A stretch of DNA of 64,000 nt, from the NCBI RefSeq assembly GCF_963855985.1, contig NC_087095.1, positions 8,690,001-8,754,000 on the forward strand, given 5' to 3'. Every line of letters starts with the position of its first letter. Positions within the stretch are counted from its first letter, which is position 1. This stretch comes from Ostrinia nubilalis. Lineage: Eukaryota; Arthropoda; Insecta; Lepidoptera; Crambidae. The position numbers and the translations under genes are program-made. Under the pieces are notes generated by a model. The model searched no databases and had not been told where the DNA came from. It saw nothing but the letters and a program-made list of their open reading frames with translations. This document shows positions 12,801-23,866 of this stretch, one piece after another.

Positions 12801-13500
12801 CTGGTCCAGTTAAGACTTTAGAGATACTAACTTTTGCTGTTAGATCTAAGATTAAATAATACTTATCATGTTATGTTAATTGGACTACGCGTTAAAGTGA
12901 TAAAATAATAACTATCAGAGTATATACGGAAAATTGATAATAATCTATTATGTTATGTAAAACTTAATTCCTTACTTTCTTTATGTTTTATTTAAATGAA
13001 TCAATTTGTAAATCCATATTCTCATTGCCTTTTGTGGCAAATCGAATAATCGATATAATTGGAAAATAATGACAAAGCAAAACAGCAAACGAATACGCGG
13101 AGAACAATAAACTAAAAGCAATCGAATTCAACCTGCAATCTCGATTCAGCGATTTGCTAAAAAACATGTTTACGTTTATGACTTTTGCAAACACAAATAA
13201 ATCATCTGTAGAGTCATTCAGATGCAATATCGTTCAATATTGCCGTTGCCGTATTTCCTCTTTATCGATATAAATTCTTATAACAGAAATCTAAAAGACC
13301 GATCTGATGAGAGCCTAATAAAGGACAATGTTCGTTGTCCATACATTGTTCGCCTAAGAACCAACAATTTTGACATATTACTACCCGAAAGCGAAATAAT
13401 ACGATTCTGTGTGTAAGAACAATGATTCCTGATGGACACTTGCCATAAAATTAATGATTAAGAATATTAAATCACAGCGATTTTATAATATGTCGTTTAT
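9851..13500. other. Presumed start of a very long intron, no gene seen
   Basis: AT-rich DNA with no recognisable exon. Short TA-rich open frames (for example near 12988-13227) show no conserved domain. An A/T-rich stretch near 11495-11560 (ACTATTATAAATGCGAAAATAT) looks like a decayed piece of the TAATATTAGTA-ended interspersed repeat seen better at 43438-43643. Confidence 0.5.
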
Positions 13501-13571
13501 GACAACATGGCGTCTAATGTATTGTGTGAATGTATGAACACCGATTCGCGAAAAATGTTTTGTATTGTCGT

Positions 13572-13898
13572 CACGCCGAGTCGCAGCCAAATAGTATAAA
13601 ATAATAGAACAAGTTTTAGAAATACAACTCGGCATTCCACTTTTATAATATGCCCACATATTGCACGTAAATAAACAACATGAATCGTAGGTTGTTTCCA
13701 CCCTTGTCATCTGACACATGAAATAAACTCCTATTGTATTATAGATATCGAAGCCGAATCGTATATAATAATAGAATGGGTTTTGGAGATCACTCGGGGT
13801 TCCACTTTTATAAAATACCTACATATTGCATAAAAATAACACGAATCATGAGTTTTCTTTTCACCATTTACATCTGACACGAGATAACAAACTCCTAT
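13572..13898. repeat. Diverged tandem duplication, unit ~150-165 bp
   Basis: Two head-to-tail units. Unit 1 at about 13572-13733 begins GCCGAGTCGCAGCCAAATAG and ends ATAAACTCCTAT. Unit 2 at about 13750-13898 begins GAAGCCGAATCGTATATAAT and ends ACAAACTCCTAT. Shared landmarks in order are TAATAGAA, CTCGG, TTCCACTTTTATAA, ACATATTGCA, CATCTGACAC and ACTCCTAT. The units differ at many positions, so the duplication is old. No coding potential is conserved between them. Confidence 0.75.
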
Positions 13899-14331
13899 CT
13901 CCATGACTACCGTCGTAGTCTATGCCAAAGACTACAATATTTTAAGCAAGAAGTTTCAAACCTTAGCGGCTACGGTAACCCCTGGGCCACATACATCGTG
14001 ATAACATTCGGTCGACACCGGAACGAAGTCTTGCGATTATGCAAAAAAGCATCGTATTCTAGTGCGGCTATATCACGTTCAACCGGGGTTTTAATTCGAC
14101 TAAAGTCCTGACTAAAGACTGGAAGAAAATACGCCGCATTGTATGAGCACTTCGTGTTCGTTAAAGCGGCTTCAGATCTAGAGCCCACATAGTTTTCTTT
14201 CCAATAATATCCGCAAGTAGCGCTGCATGATCTTTACAACAAAAACGGCAATAGTTATTAAGGTGCCAAAATTATATGATTACTTTGGCACGGTATTATA
14301 CACGTTCAAAGATTTGTCATTTTCATTCATT

Positions 14332-14485
14332 TCATCATCATCATCATCATTTCAGCCACAGGACGTCCACTACAGAACATAGACCTTCCCCAATGACTTC
14401 CACATCGCACGGTTGGTAGCGGCCTGCATCCAGCGCCTTCCCGCTACCTTTATCAGGTCGTCGGTCCACCTTGTGGTGGGTTGAC
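14332..14485 (-). mobile_element. RTE-type LINE 3' end, truncated
   Basis: Minus-strand RTE 3' end. The (ATG)n tail shows as (CAT)n at 14332-14350, followed by the complement of the C-terminal coding end. Translated on the minus strand it gives TTRWTDDLIKVAGRRWMQAA, then TNRAMWKSLGKVYVL, matching the conserved C-terminus of lepidopteran RTE endonuclease/reverse-transcriptase ORFs. The open frame continues upstream to 14639 with unrecognised sequence. No clear target-site duplication was found. Confidence 0.8.
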
Positions 14486-14689
14486 ATTGCAGAATATGAC
14501 TTTTGATAGGTTCATCATAGAATTCGGCGGGGATATCCTCACGGAGGAAGTTCGTAAAAGGGCGGAACAAGATCTTATAATAATGCAAGGCCGAAGCTGT
14601 AACGCGCGTGCTCCTACGTGTAATCCGGCGAGTATGCAATAAATAGTAATGTCTGGTAAATAGTGGTAATACGTATCATTCGTTCGTTC

Positions 14690-14882
14690 GTTTCAGCCGA
14701 AAAGACGTCCACTGCTGGACAAAGGCCTCCCCCAAGGATTTCCACGAAGACCGCACCTTCACCAGATCGTCGGTCCACCTAGTGGGAGGCCTGCCCACGC
14801 TACGTCTTTCGGCTCGTGGTCGCCACTCAAGAACTTTCCTGCCCCAGCGGCCATCAGCTCTACGAGCTATGTGCCCCGCCCC
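14690..14882 (-). mobile_element. RTE-type LINE 3' end with internal deletion
   Basis: A second, better-conserved RTE subfamily on the minus strand. Translation gives GHIARRADGRWGRKVLEWRP, then SVGRPPTRWTDDLVKV, then jumps directly to SSWKSLGEAFVQQWTSF. It therefore lacks the ~12 residues equivalent to AGRAWMRAAQDR that the related copy at 23195-23621 retains. Its closest relative in the window is that copy rather than the neighbour at 14332-14485. Confidence 0.8.
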
Positions 14883-16144
14883 GTCTATGTCTATATGCGC
14901 TACGATTACAGGGTATCATTTTGCATAGTCGCAAGACTTCACTCCGCTGCTGTCAAATCAATGTCGCATAATGTTATCGCAATGTGTGTGGCCCTTGGCC
15001 AAATCACAGAAGCCTTTGCGAAGAAAGAGCACTTGAATGACAATGAAAATCAGGGTTACCATTTTATAAGATCTCCTCACTATTGAGGGTAACAAAGTAA
15101 CATTAATAATCTAGCCATTAATTACATTTATTACCTATACGAGAAAGTAAAGCAACATGCGGTTTTATTTTAATTTGTAAAATATTTGTAACAGTTTGTT
15201 CCAAGTTTAGTTTTACAACAGTATTGCTGTTTCAGCTGTCACTGTGAAGCTTTGGGAAAATAAATAAATACAAAAAATATTAACATAAATATTTATTTAA
15301 GTTTTTATGTTCATTATCATAATATGCCAATTTAAGTTACACTGTGTGACAGTCTTTGACATTAAACAAACTCTTCAGCTTAATAATACCTACCTACAGG
15401 GCGTTTTTATAGTTACTCTTGCTGATGAAACAAGAAGGGTTGATTCTACTACTGAAATACAACTACTTTTCTTACAGGACCAATATCTAATTCTCAAAAA
15501 AATTCACATCCTCGTGATGGTGATAATTTCTATGGAGAGGTTTTTTTTTATATTCGGTCTCTTGGGATAAGTTATTCCATTTGAGCAGTAGAATTAATCC
15601 TTTTTATTTGATCACATATAAAAATAACACAAGTGTGTATGTTTAGGAAAACTTCTTCTTTGGTATGGTATCACTACGGAGTTATAATGTCGGCAACTCT
15701 GTATCACTGACTTGTAACTTTCAAACAGTATGAATAATAAGGGCACCACATTGGTTTTCTTTCTGAAAAAAGGCTTTCACTTTTAGTACTAACCCTTTAG
15801 CGCTATTTCATTGAAATAAAAATACAATAAACGCACAGAAGACTGAAATTGAGTCAACTGACGTGACATTTATAATTTGTTGACATTATGACAGTTTGAC
15901 AAGACTAGGGATTGAAAAAGTTTTAATTGAAAAAGTAAAATGACAATTTATTAAAACGATTCACAAGGATATAATCGATTAAAAATATTTATAAAATGTT
16001 CTGATACTTGCCTGTAGCGATTATCCAATCCTGGTTTCTACTGAAAAACTACTTCGTGGCAAGATTTTAATAAAATAATAAAATCTTTATCTTCTCTTTC
16101 ACAATCTATAAAAGTTCATTTGGTCTATTATTAATGTGCTATTG
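14883..16144. other. Unique AT-rich DNA, no supported gene
   Basis: Nothing coding is recognised. Open frames at 14871-15086 and 15307-15570 have no known motif; the latter ends in a poly-F/T-rich tract typical of AT-rich non-coding DNA. Confidence 0.55.
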
Positions 16145-16325
16145 AATGAGGGTTTTCGCGATTGAAAAATCCGCGAGATGGCAATACGTAGACGCGAGGT
16201 CCAAATGCTGCATGATTGGTGGATATCTGTCAATGTCATGTCAAAAATAACCAATCATGCAGCATTTGGACCTCACGTCTACGTATTGCCATCTGGCGGA
16301 TTTTTCAATCGCGAAAACCCTCATT
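16145..16325. mobile_element. Near-perfect hairpin MITE (76-bp arms)
   Basis: The ends are AATGAGGGTTTTCGCGATTG and its inverse. The arms run 16145-16220 and 16250-16325 with about three mismatches and no length difference, around a 29-bp loop (GGATATCTGTCAATGTCATG...). A transcript would fold into a long, almost perfect duplex. No transposase is encoded and no unambiguous target-site duplication was seen. The high arm identity points to a young insertion or to ongoing correction between the arms. Confidence 0.85.
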
Positions 16326-17283
16326 GGCATAGATTATGAGAGACTGGCAACTATACTAGGTTGATATATGTTTCTCACACTTCAACTGGCATTGGATTCA
16401 ACATCGGATTCTGACACTTTTACAGTTATGATACCATGAATATCAGTTTATGGTCCTAATTATTTTTATTTTATTTACGACCTTCGACCAGTTGGACACT
16501 TTAGATAGCTTCTTGTAATAGTGTCAATATCTTTTTAGCTTTTAACGCAAATCTAGTCTTCAAAGCAGTTTAATCGATTTATTTTATTTTCAAAATCGAT
16601 ATTTTATTGTCTATGATGGCCGCAGGAACATCACTATACATGGACTCCCAGCAATAAAGTACGGTAATGCCTCGTACAGATTTTATCGGCAAAAATTATG
16701 GAACTTGATAGGTTTTAGACCATGCCACGCACCAAAACGTCCGGAAGTTGTAATAGTATTATAGAATAAACGTTAAAAGACTTATTTATTTAATTTTTCA
16801 ATGCTTAAGTGTCCATTAGAACGAAAGGGTGCTTAATGTATTTAAAAAAATAGAAAATAATTATGATGGGTTAATGTTTTTGGGCGGTTTTTTAGGCGGT
16901 TTCTGACAATGTCCTTTCATTTATCGCGCCACTGCTCTGGAGCCTACAGAATTCATCATGGACGCGAAGTGTTTTGTATTATGTACTTTCATTTTCTTAT
17001 TAATGGATTTTTGACAATAGTCTGTTTACAGTGATTTGATTTTTTAACAATAAAAACTCAAAATGGATTTTAGTTTGGTAATAAATATACTCTTAGGTAC
17101 CTAATTAGGCTGTAAATTATGGTAATAGATTTTTCTGCAACGAACTCTCATTTTTTAGTAGGTACCTAATGTTATTAAAGATTTATCATGATATGTGGTT
17201 AAGTGAGTTGAGACAATACAAAATCTAACACCAGATAAGATTGAGATTTAACAAAATAAAAATGTAAGGAGCATTCTTCAATT

Positions 17284-17460
17284 CCGGAAAACGCAGCGTG
17301 GGACGTCCACCCACAAGATGGACCGACGACATCATAAAGGTAACAGGAAAGCGCTGAACGCAAGCCGCTATCAACCGGGTAACATGGAAAGCATTGGGGG
17401 AGGCCTATGTTCAGCAGCAGACGTCCTGTGGCTGAGATGATGAAGATGATGATGATGATG
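17284..17460 (+). mobile_element. RTE-type LINE 3' end with 11-bp target duplication
   Basis: A 177-bp plus-strand RTE end. Translation gives GKRSVGRPPTRWTDDIIKVT, a stop where Trp is expected (CGC TGA), then a run ending WKALGEAYVQQQTSCG and a stop. It is followed by a (GATGAT)n tail at about 17436-17460. It is flanked by ATTCTTCAATT at 17273-17283 and 17461-17471. It is dead (severely 5'-truncated, nonsense codon) but is a clean target-primed insertion. Confidence 0.92.
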
Positions 17461-17581
17461 ATTCTTCAATTATCTTTCATGATAATCGAACATTTAAACT
17501 GAATTTCTCACTGTTATCAAATTAACATTCCAAACACACCTTGAAAGCGGTGTAATGTCACTTAATGCGATAAAATATAAC

Positions 17582-19021
17582 TTTTAAAAAAAATAAAACC
17601 GACTTCAAATGCGTGAACACAAATAATACCTATTCAACAAAAAAATAATCGTTCAAATTGGTTCATAGGGTAAGTCCAGGATAGATGCCCCACTTTTTGA
17701 AACAGCTCTGTAACTCAGTCAGTAAGTTTTTATCAACAATTTGACCTTAGTATCTGTAAACTTTGGTCTTTCGTCTATGATATTACTATAATTATTTTAG
17801 TTTAAGTTATACCGATTCTGAGAAAATACCATTTTAATTGACCTCTAAAAAGTGGGATAGACGCCTAATGTGGGGGATAGAAGACTCACTGTATGATTGC
17901 TTCAAAGGATAGATGCCTGATGCACGGATAGATGACTCGTTAATATAGTTTTTGAATTCTAAGGATCAAATGCATTTTGAAATCAAACAAGCCAAGTATT
18001 ATTATTTAAGATTGTTTCTTATTAAATGAATTCAAAATGAAATTTAATATTTTTTATTAAAAATAATACTACTCCTTCTAGCGCAGTCGGGTAAAAAGGT
18101 AATTCGATCCTATTTATTACTTTCCTAAGGTTAGCCGTATTACATTCTTTTTTTCTTCTTACTTGCTACCTGTGACAAAAAGAGCAGGTTAGGATAGATG
18201 CCCCTAGGTGCATGGGACATGGCCCTAAGGGCACCTATACCCAAAAAAAATTAGGCAACTATCCTTTTAGTATAGGATAGGTGCCTTTTTTAATAAAAAA
18301 TATAATAACACTAAAAATCGAATTAAACATAGCTATCCCGTATAACTTAAAAGATAGTCTATCAAATTATATAAAAATCTGCTTCATTTTACAGCTGACA
18401 AAAAATGTATCCATTTAAAGATACTTACCAATATTATTTCGACGCTCGCTAAGGTCTGGCCGCGGAAGACTTTTGCTCGCACTGGCTAAACGAATGCACT
18501 CTTTGATGGTTTGCGAGGCGAAAAGTGGTACGGGGAGGTCCCTTTCTAGTATACGTACTATAACTTTAGGCTAAGTTGCTTGTAACATAGTGTACTTAAA
18601 AGCGCGGCACCTATCCCACTGGGGCATGTATCCTGGAATTACCCTAATCGGCGGAGATATTGCGTATAAAAAAGTTCATCCCCAATTTTCCACCCTTGGG
18701 GGTGAAATATTTTCTTCAAATTCGCATGAAACCACCCTTTTGATAATACCTATTCAACAAAAAAATAATCGTTCAAATTGGTTTATAATCGGCGGAGATA
18801 TTGCGTATAAAAAAGTTCATCCCCAATTTTCCACCCTTGGGGGTTGTTTTTTTTATTATTAAATTTAAATGGGACCACCCTTGAAGTATTACCTATACGC
18901 CGAAAAAAGATTTGTCCAAATCGGTTCATAATTGGCGGAGTTATCGCGTAACAAACATAGAAAAAAAAAAACATACGGGTCGAATTGAGAACCTCCTCCT
19001 TTTTTTGAAGTCGGTTGAAAA
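17582..19021. mobile_element. AACCGACTTCAAA MITE, copy 1, split by a nested element
   Basis: The left end reads AAAACCGACTTCAAATGCG (17595 onward) and the right end TTTGAAGTCGGTTGAAAA (to 19021), forming inverted termini. Inside is a duplicated block, GCGTATAAAAAAGTTCATCC plus CCACCCTTGGGGG, starting near 18662 and again near 18804. The element is interrupted at a TA by the insertion at 17668-18644. Without that insertion it would be ~460 bp, like the copy at 39104-39532. The open frames here are repeat artefacts. Confidence 0.85.
17668..18644. mobile_element. 977-bp non-autonomous Tc1/mariner-like element (TA duplication)
   Basis: Inverted ends: GGGTAAGTCCAGGATAGATG at the left, and the complement of GGGTAATTCCAGGATACATG at the right, matching at about 21 of 24 positions. 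It is flanked by TA at 17666-17667 and 18645-18646. The host MITE's uninterrupted sequence (GGTTCATAATTGGCGG, as at 18922) has a single TA at the equivalent place, so the TA was duplicated on insertion, the hallmark of Tc1/mariner-type transposition. About eleven copies of a GGATAGRTGCC-like motif are scattered inside in both orientations. No transposase frame remains. Confidence 0.85.
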
Positions 19022-21547
19022 CAAGATATTTAAACACAGTTGGGCTAGCATTAGGACTTACGCCGCCAACAGGACGCGTAGCCGCGAACTTGCAATGTCA
19101 TGGCTCGCGTAACTGGTATGTCTAGTTGCATCCACAACACAACCTAGGTAGAACAGCCAGGATAAAATATTCCTATTTGGCATGCATGCATAACAAAAAT
19201 ATTCCTTGATTAAGAGCCCCTTGTTTTGTTTATTATAGCGGCAGTAAAAGAAATAAGTACACTTCATGATTCCATGTCAATTTACCTAATAAGTAGAACG
19301 ACAAAAAGACTGCTGAAAGACAACAGACATCGTAGGCATGGAAATACGGCGCTCTTCGGGTTTGGAACCTGAAAATTGATTTTCAGGGTGTTCTCCAATC
19401 TCACTGTTAATAATTTATCAGAAAAATCTAATTACTTTCTTCGTAACGTCACAGTTAAATGTTTTCTATACTAAAGCAGTAAATGAAATGGTCTGGCTGT
19501 TACATCTTCACTGTGCCGGCGGTGAAACTCTGCACCGTGGAACGAAAGCCCGCCATGGACTAGCTTAGATTAGTTTTTACTTCATGTCGCGAACCCGTTG
19601 CGATGCGTCGTACCGTCAGCATTATCAATATTCTATTCTCTCAAAGGAAATACATTAAAAAAAAGCTCTGTAAAGACTGATGTAATAGGCAAAACATTAC
19701 AATTTATTAATGTTGCTATTTAGTCCCTATTTAGCATACATTTACTGTATGATCTAGTTTAACCGATATAAAATCATAATAAAATAAAATTACGTCAAAT
19801 AAATAAGTCCAAAAAATAAACTTTCTTTGATAAATGCATAACATATTTCGTAAAAACACTCACAAACATTTGTATTGTAGGAAGACCGAACCTGCAACTT
19901 CTGAACTTGGTGGCCAAGTTTGCTTCTACTGAGCTATATCGAACTCTCTGAGCTTAGTATTAATAAGCTGATTTGACCAATTGACCTGTCCCTCTTCGGC
20001 TAAAAGTTAAAATCCTTTTAACACTTTTTTCAATCTTAAACAATCCCAATTCTCCTTCTTACCTGAAATCTCAATATACGCTCCTCAGTTCTACTCACTC
20101 ACACTTTGGCCCTAAGGTTAACTGGAGAAGACTGCCGAATTGCTAATGCAAGCTTAATATTTAGTTTGCCTTATGTGTTTTAAATAAATACGCTAAATAT
20201 CGCAAATCTCTTCTGAAAACAACAAAGATGCTCAAGATATTCGCTGTCGTTTTGATATAAGAAATGTTTATTCATTCATAATCCGATTACCGGAGAAAGC
20301 TTCTGTGTATTGGCCACAAAAGATTTTTGTAGACTAATTCACTAATGTACCAAGAGGTAATATTGTGAAAATATACATTGTCGTCACAAGGTGACTGACA
20401 TACGACATAATGTACCTACTAACATTAGATACAGCCTGGCTAAACCAACAGACGTTGTCTTGTCCAAAGACAAATTTCATAGATAAAGGACGTTCAGTTT
20501 TTTCAGAATTAGATAATTTTCTGGGAAACTTACCTACCTAGTTTTTCAAAATGATACTGCATAAAAAGTTATTTGCTTTTAGCTTCGTAAGTTTTTGAAA
20601 CAATTGCTACAAATACATATGTTTACCATGATTCTTTAAAGTTTTTCGGATTTATAATTTTATTTTAATTAAAAGGTACAACCTAAGTATAATTTGTCCT
20701 TAGTTCCTTTCATAACTTCGTTTGGTGTGTGCATCATATACAATTACTTTGCATGGCTAACACAAACACAATTAATAAATTAATGTGGCAATTAATATTT
20801 GCTAAACCATATTATTATTATTCTATCTAGTGGAAAGACTCGTTGGTGCTTGGTCTATTGAATGTCGTTGAAAAGCTTTGTTTCAGATTCTAAAAGACTA
20901 ATTAATTAGAACAGTCTTGGTAAGTAAAACACTACTATAAAATAGAATTTCCATTCCAGCGCAAGCAAAATGCTCGTAAACGCTTTTATTATTTACACAA
21001 CGTAAAGTTTCAAATGCATTTAGTTTTGCATCGATAATTTAAACGTATCTGGTTCGTAAAAATGGCAATAATACGTAATGGGAAAATTTTATGAACGATA
21101 AAGGCTATTTAGATTTAGTACTCTACTTGACGACAACGCATAGAAATTGTTTAAAATGGCAATAAAATTTTCAATAAAGTTTACTTTCTTACGCTAATAA
21201 ATAAGCTGGAGTTTGTTCTCATTTAATAAAAATTACACACAACGCATTTTATAGGTCCATGACACAACGTTCGTTTTTTGAATTTTTGAAAATTAAATAA
21301 TCAAAAAGCCATTGTTTGATTATTATTTGTTTAAAAGTTTCTTTTCTATCTTTTTGCGATTTTTATTGGCCTGTTTTAATTTTGGTCTTCAATACAATTT
21401 TTTTACTGAGACTTGTAAAGATAAAAAAGATACTGAGTAATGTCACTTGAAACTGTCAATAGGTCTCGTCAAAAGAGTTCCAACTTCTTAAAAAAACAAA
21501 TGTCCTTTTTTGCGGCCAGTATGTAACTGTTGGCGTAACTCTCGTGT
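19022..21547. other. Unique AT-rich DNA, no supported gene
   Basis: Apart from a tRNA-like stretch at 19878-19947, no element or exon is recognised. A donor-like CTTG|GTAAGTAAAA near 20925 is preceded by TTGTTTCAG, but the 34-nt interval between them has stops in all three frames. Confidence 0.5.
19878..19947 (-). repeat. tRNA-derived sequence (SINE head or tRNA pseudogene)
   Basis: On the minus strand this reads like a tRNA: an A-box-like TAGCTCAGTAGAAG, a perfect anticodon-type hairpin AACTTGGCCACCAAGTT whose loop would present CCA, and a B-box-like GCAGGTTCGGTCTTCC. The base before the anticodon is G instead of U, and the acceptor strands do not pair, so it is not a functional tRNA gene. 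It is most likely a tRNA-derived SINE fragment or pseudogene. Confidence 0.35.
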
Positions 21548-21660
21548 GTATCATAGTGTCAACAACCTGACAGGCCTCAGCCCCACTCCCGCTGGTTCAG
21601 GATCGCGAGCATAATCCTAGCGGGACCTTATTTGCGGATTACCTACTCGACAGGTACAGT
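21548..21660 (+). repeat. Interspersed repeat headed GTATCATAGTGTCAACAACC
   Basis: The 20-bp head GTATCATAGTGTCAACAACC recurs perfectly in inverted orientation at 22377-22396. Downstream both copies share CCTGACAGG, an ATAATCCT-like element and a GCGGG(A/G)CCT-like run, so they are diverged relatives of one repeat rather than a chance palindrome. Family unknown. Confidence 0.5.
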
Positions 21661-22239
21661 CAGCATCGAAGTATCATTTATAGTCACAGTCAAGCACTAA
21701 CGCGTTATAAAACGGTGCGAATTCAAACAGTAATCAATTGGATAATTTTTTGTTGATCACTGTACTAAGCTTGGAAGATATAGAATGTGTCGTTTAATTG
21801 ATTTTTCAAATATTTTAGTGATAAAAGTATTTCTTTTTAGAAAATTTTAAGATTCAATTTGAATGATTGATTGAACTTATCAGCCTATTATAGGAAGGTG
21901 AAATATATTAATGATAAATCTAATCAATTAGACTGACTACTAGGAACATTACTTAACGTTTCTACGCAAATTACCTTAATTAACTTCTAAGCCTCTTAAC
22001 GGCAATGTATATGTCGTGACAATAACAATGTTTAGTTAGTGTTTCGTGTATCTAATCTGCTGTTGTCTCTTTCATTAATACTATTGTTCTAACCAGTGTG
22101 AAAGAGATGGAAATGAATTGAAATGATTAAACTACTTCGCCTGATGGCTTAAACACTACCGTCGTCAGCGCGAAGACTATACAATTTAATTGCAAAATCG
22201 GACGTATTAGAACTGAATAAGAGCCACAATGGTTAGCTT

Positions 22240-22396
22240 TAGATGCGGTATACAGGGTGGTAAATTATGCATCGGTGTAAGACAGAACGTCTGTTTATTC
22301 GACGTAATATCGCGTAAGCCAGCGAATAGGCCCCCGGAAGGATTATATCCGCGGTATAACCTGTCAGGTAGACCGGGGTTGTTGACACTATGATAC
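22240..22396 (-). repeat. Inverted relative of the repeat at 21548-21660
   Basis: Read on the minus strand it starts GTATCATAGTGTCAACAACC, continues through CGGTCTACCTGACAGG and CGCGGATATAATCCTTCCGG, and is lost by about 22240. The block is noticeably more GC-rich than its flanks. It has no coding potential that I recognise. Confidence 0.5.
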
Positions 22397-22957
22397 TAGT
22401 ACATTCGATACCATGAGTTCTATGAGAGCTAGGACCTTAGACCTACTCTGCATAATGAGAGATTTTTTTTTAATGTTAATTTGTATTTATTCCAGATTTT
22501 AGGTAGGTACTTCATTTAATGTGAACGGGCATAATATTTACAGCTGCAGTTACAGGCTTTTAACGTGCTGACCAAAAGCAGTTAATATTTTTTTATCATT
22601 GTTTTTTTTTTATTTTCAGTTTCAGTGATCAAATCAATAAAATTCATAAACGATTTACATTCCATTTTATCAAATTATCTGCAAGAAAATTACATTTATG
22701 TTAATCGTTCATTCATTGCTTTAACAATCTAACAAAAGCATAAGCAAATTGTGTCCTTATCAACATAAAGCTATACATACGAATTCCATTTCGGCAATTA
22801 ACTCCAACATGCACTAGAATCGCATAGCATCATTAATAGATGAGCTGGAGTGTTCGAGTTAGTCACGGCTGTTGGTTGCCGACTTCCATGACATCGGTAA
22901 ACGTTTGGTTAACTTAAGGTCTCGAGCACATTAATTTACGAATGGTATTCGTCATAC

Positions 22958-23621
22958 TGCTCGAAGACTTTCGTCTTGAGACACTGCGGTATTTCGGACA
23001 TGAGTATATGGCGAAGCTTCCCGAACGCTGCCCATCCGAGTTGGATTCGACGATTGACCTCTTTCTCGAAGTTGGACCTACCTAACTGGACTGTTTGTCC
23101 CAGGTATACATAATTGTCGACAACTTCGAGTGTAGAGTCTCCAACCTTCAGAGGAGTGGGTGCAACACGGACATTAGACATGATGTACGAATGATGTGTG
23201 TTGCCAGTGTTGACATATGGATCCGAAACGTGGTCGCTTACTATGGGCCTCATAAGAAGGCTCAAGGTCACCCAAAGGGCGATGGAGCGGGCTATGCTCG
23301 GAGTTTCCCTGCGTGATCGAATCAGAAATGAGGAGATCCGTAGGAGAACCAAAGTAACCGACATAGCTCGCAGAATTGCTAAAATCAAGTGGCAGTGGGC
23401 GGGGCACATAGCTCGTAGAGACGATGGCCGTTGGGGCAGGAAAGTTCTCGAGTGGCGACCACGGGCTGGAAAACGTAGCGTGGGCAGGCCTCCTACTAGG
23501 TGGACCGACGATCTGGTAAGGGTCGCGGGAAGAGCCTGGATGCGGGCAGCGCAGGACCGTTCATTGTGGAAAACCTTGGGGGAGGCCTTTGTCCAGCAGT
23601 GGACGTCATTTGGCTGAAACG
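22958..23621 (+). pseudogene. RTE-type LINE copy with inverted 5' segment (twin-priming structure)
   Basis: Two adjacent parts of one RTE reverse-transcriptase ORF lie in opposite orientation. The 3' part (23195-23621, + strand) reads VLPVLTYGSETWSLTMGLI..., RNEEIRRRTKVTDIARRI..., GRPPTRWTDDLVRVAGRAWM... and ends in QQWTSFG plus a stop. The 5' part (22958 to about 23190) is on the minus strand: MSNVRVAPTPLKVGDS..., LEVVDNYVYLGQTVQLGRS..., IPQCLKTKVFEQ. In RTE proteins KTKVFEQ directly precedes CVLPVLTYGSETW, so the break falls there with little or no loss. The unit is flanked by ATTCGTCATAC at 22947-22957 and 23622-23632. This is the structure expected from twin priming at integration. It is dead. 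Confidence 0.9.
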
Positions 23622-23729
23622 ATTCGTCATACAAACGACGGATAAGCTCTAAAATATATTTTATCTTAATAACAGGTTCCAGTCCATCAGAATAATAGGC
23701 TTCCTTCGTTACAATTGTAATACTTATAT

Positions 23730-23866
23730 TCATCATCATCATCGTCATCATCTTTTCAGCCACAGGACGTCCACTGCTGAACATAAGCCTCCCCAATGAT
23801 TTTCACATCACTTAGTTGGTAGCGGCCTGCATCCAAGCGCCTTCCTGCTACCTTTATGAGGTTCAC
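23730..23866 (-). mobile_element. RTE-type LINE 3' end, truncated
   Basis: A (CAT)n tract at 23730-23751 is the complemented tail. It is followed by TTCAGCCACAGGACGTCC and GGTAGCGGCCTGCATCCAAG, the same minus-strand 3' end as at 2226, 14332 and 40676. It begins about 100 bp from the twin-primed copy but in opposite orientation, so it is a separate insertion. Confidence 0.8.

Noticed and set aside
20890..20930. TTTGTTTCAG ... CTTG|GTAAGTAAA as a micro-exon
   Set aside because: All three frames contain stops in the 34-nt interval and no promoter or conservation evidence supports a non-coding exon.
22936..23796. A 286-codon minus-strand open frame
   Set aside because: Only its last part (inverted RTE segment) is meaningful. 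The rest is the antisense of the plus-strand RTE 3' segment, so it is not a gene.
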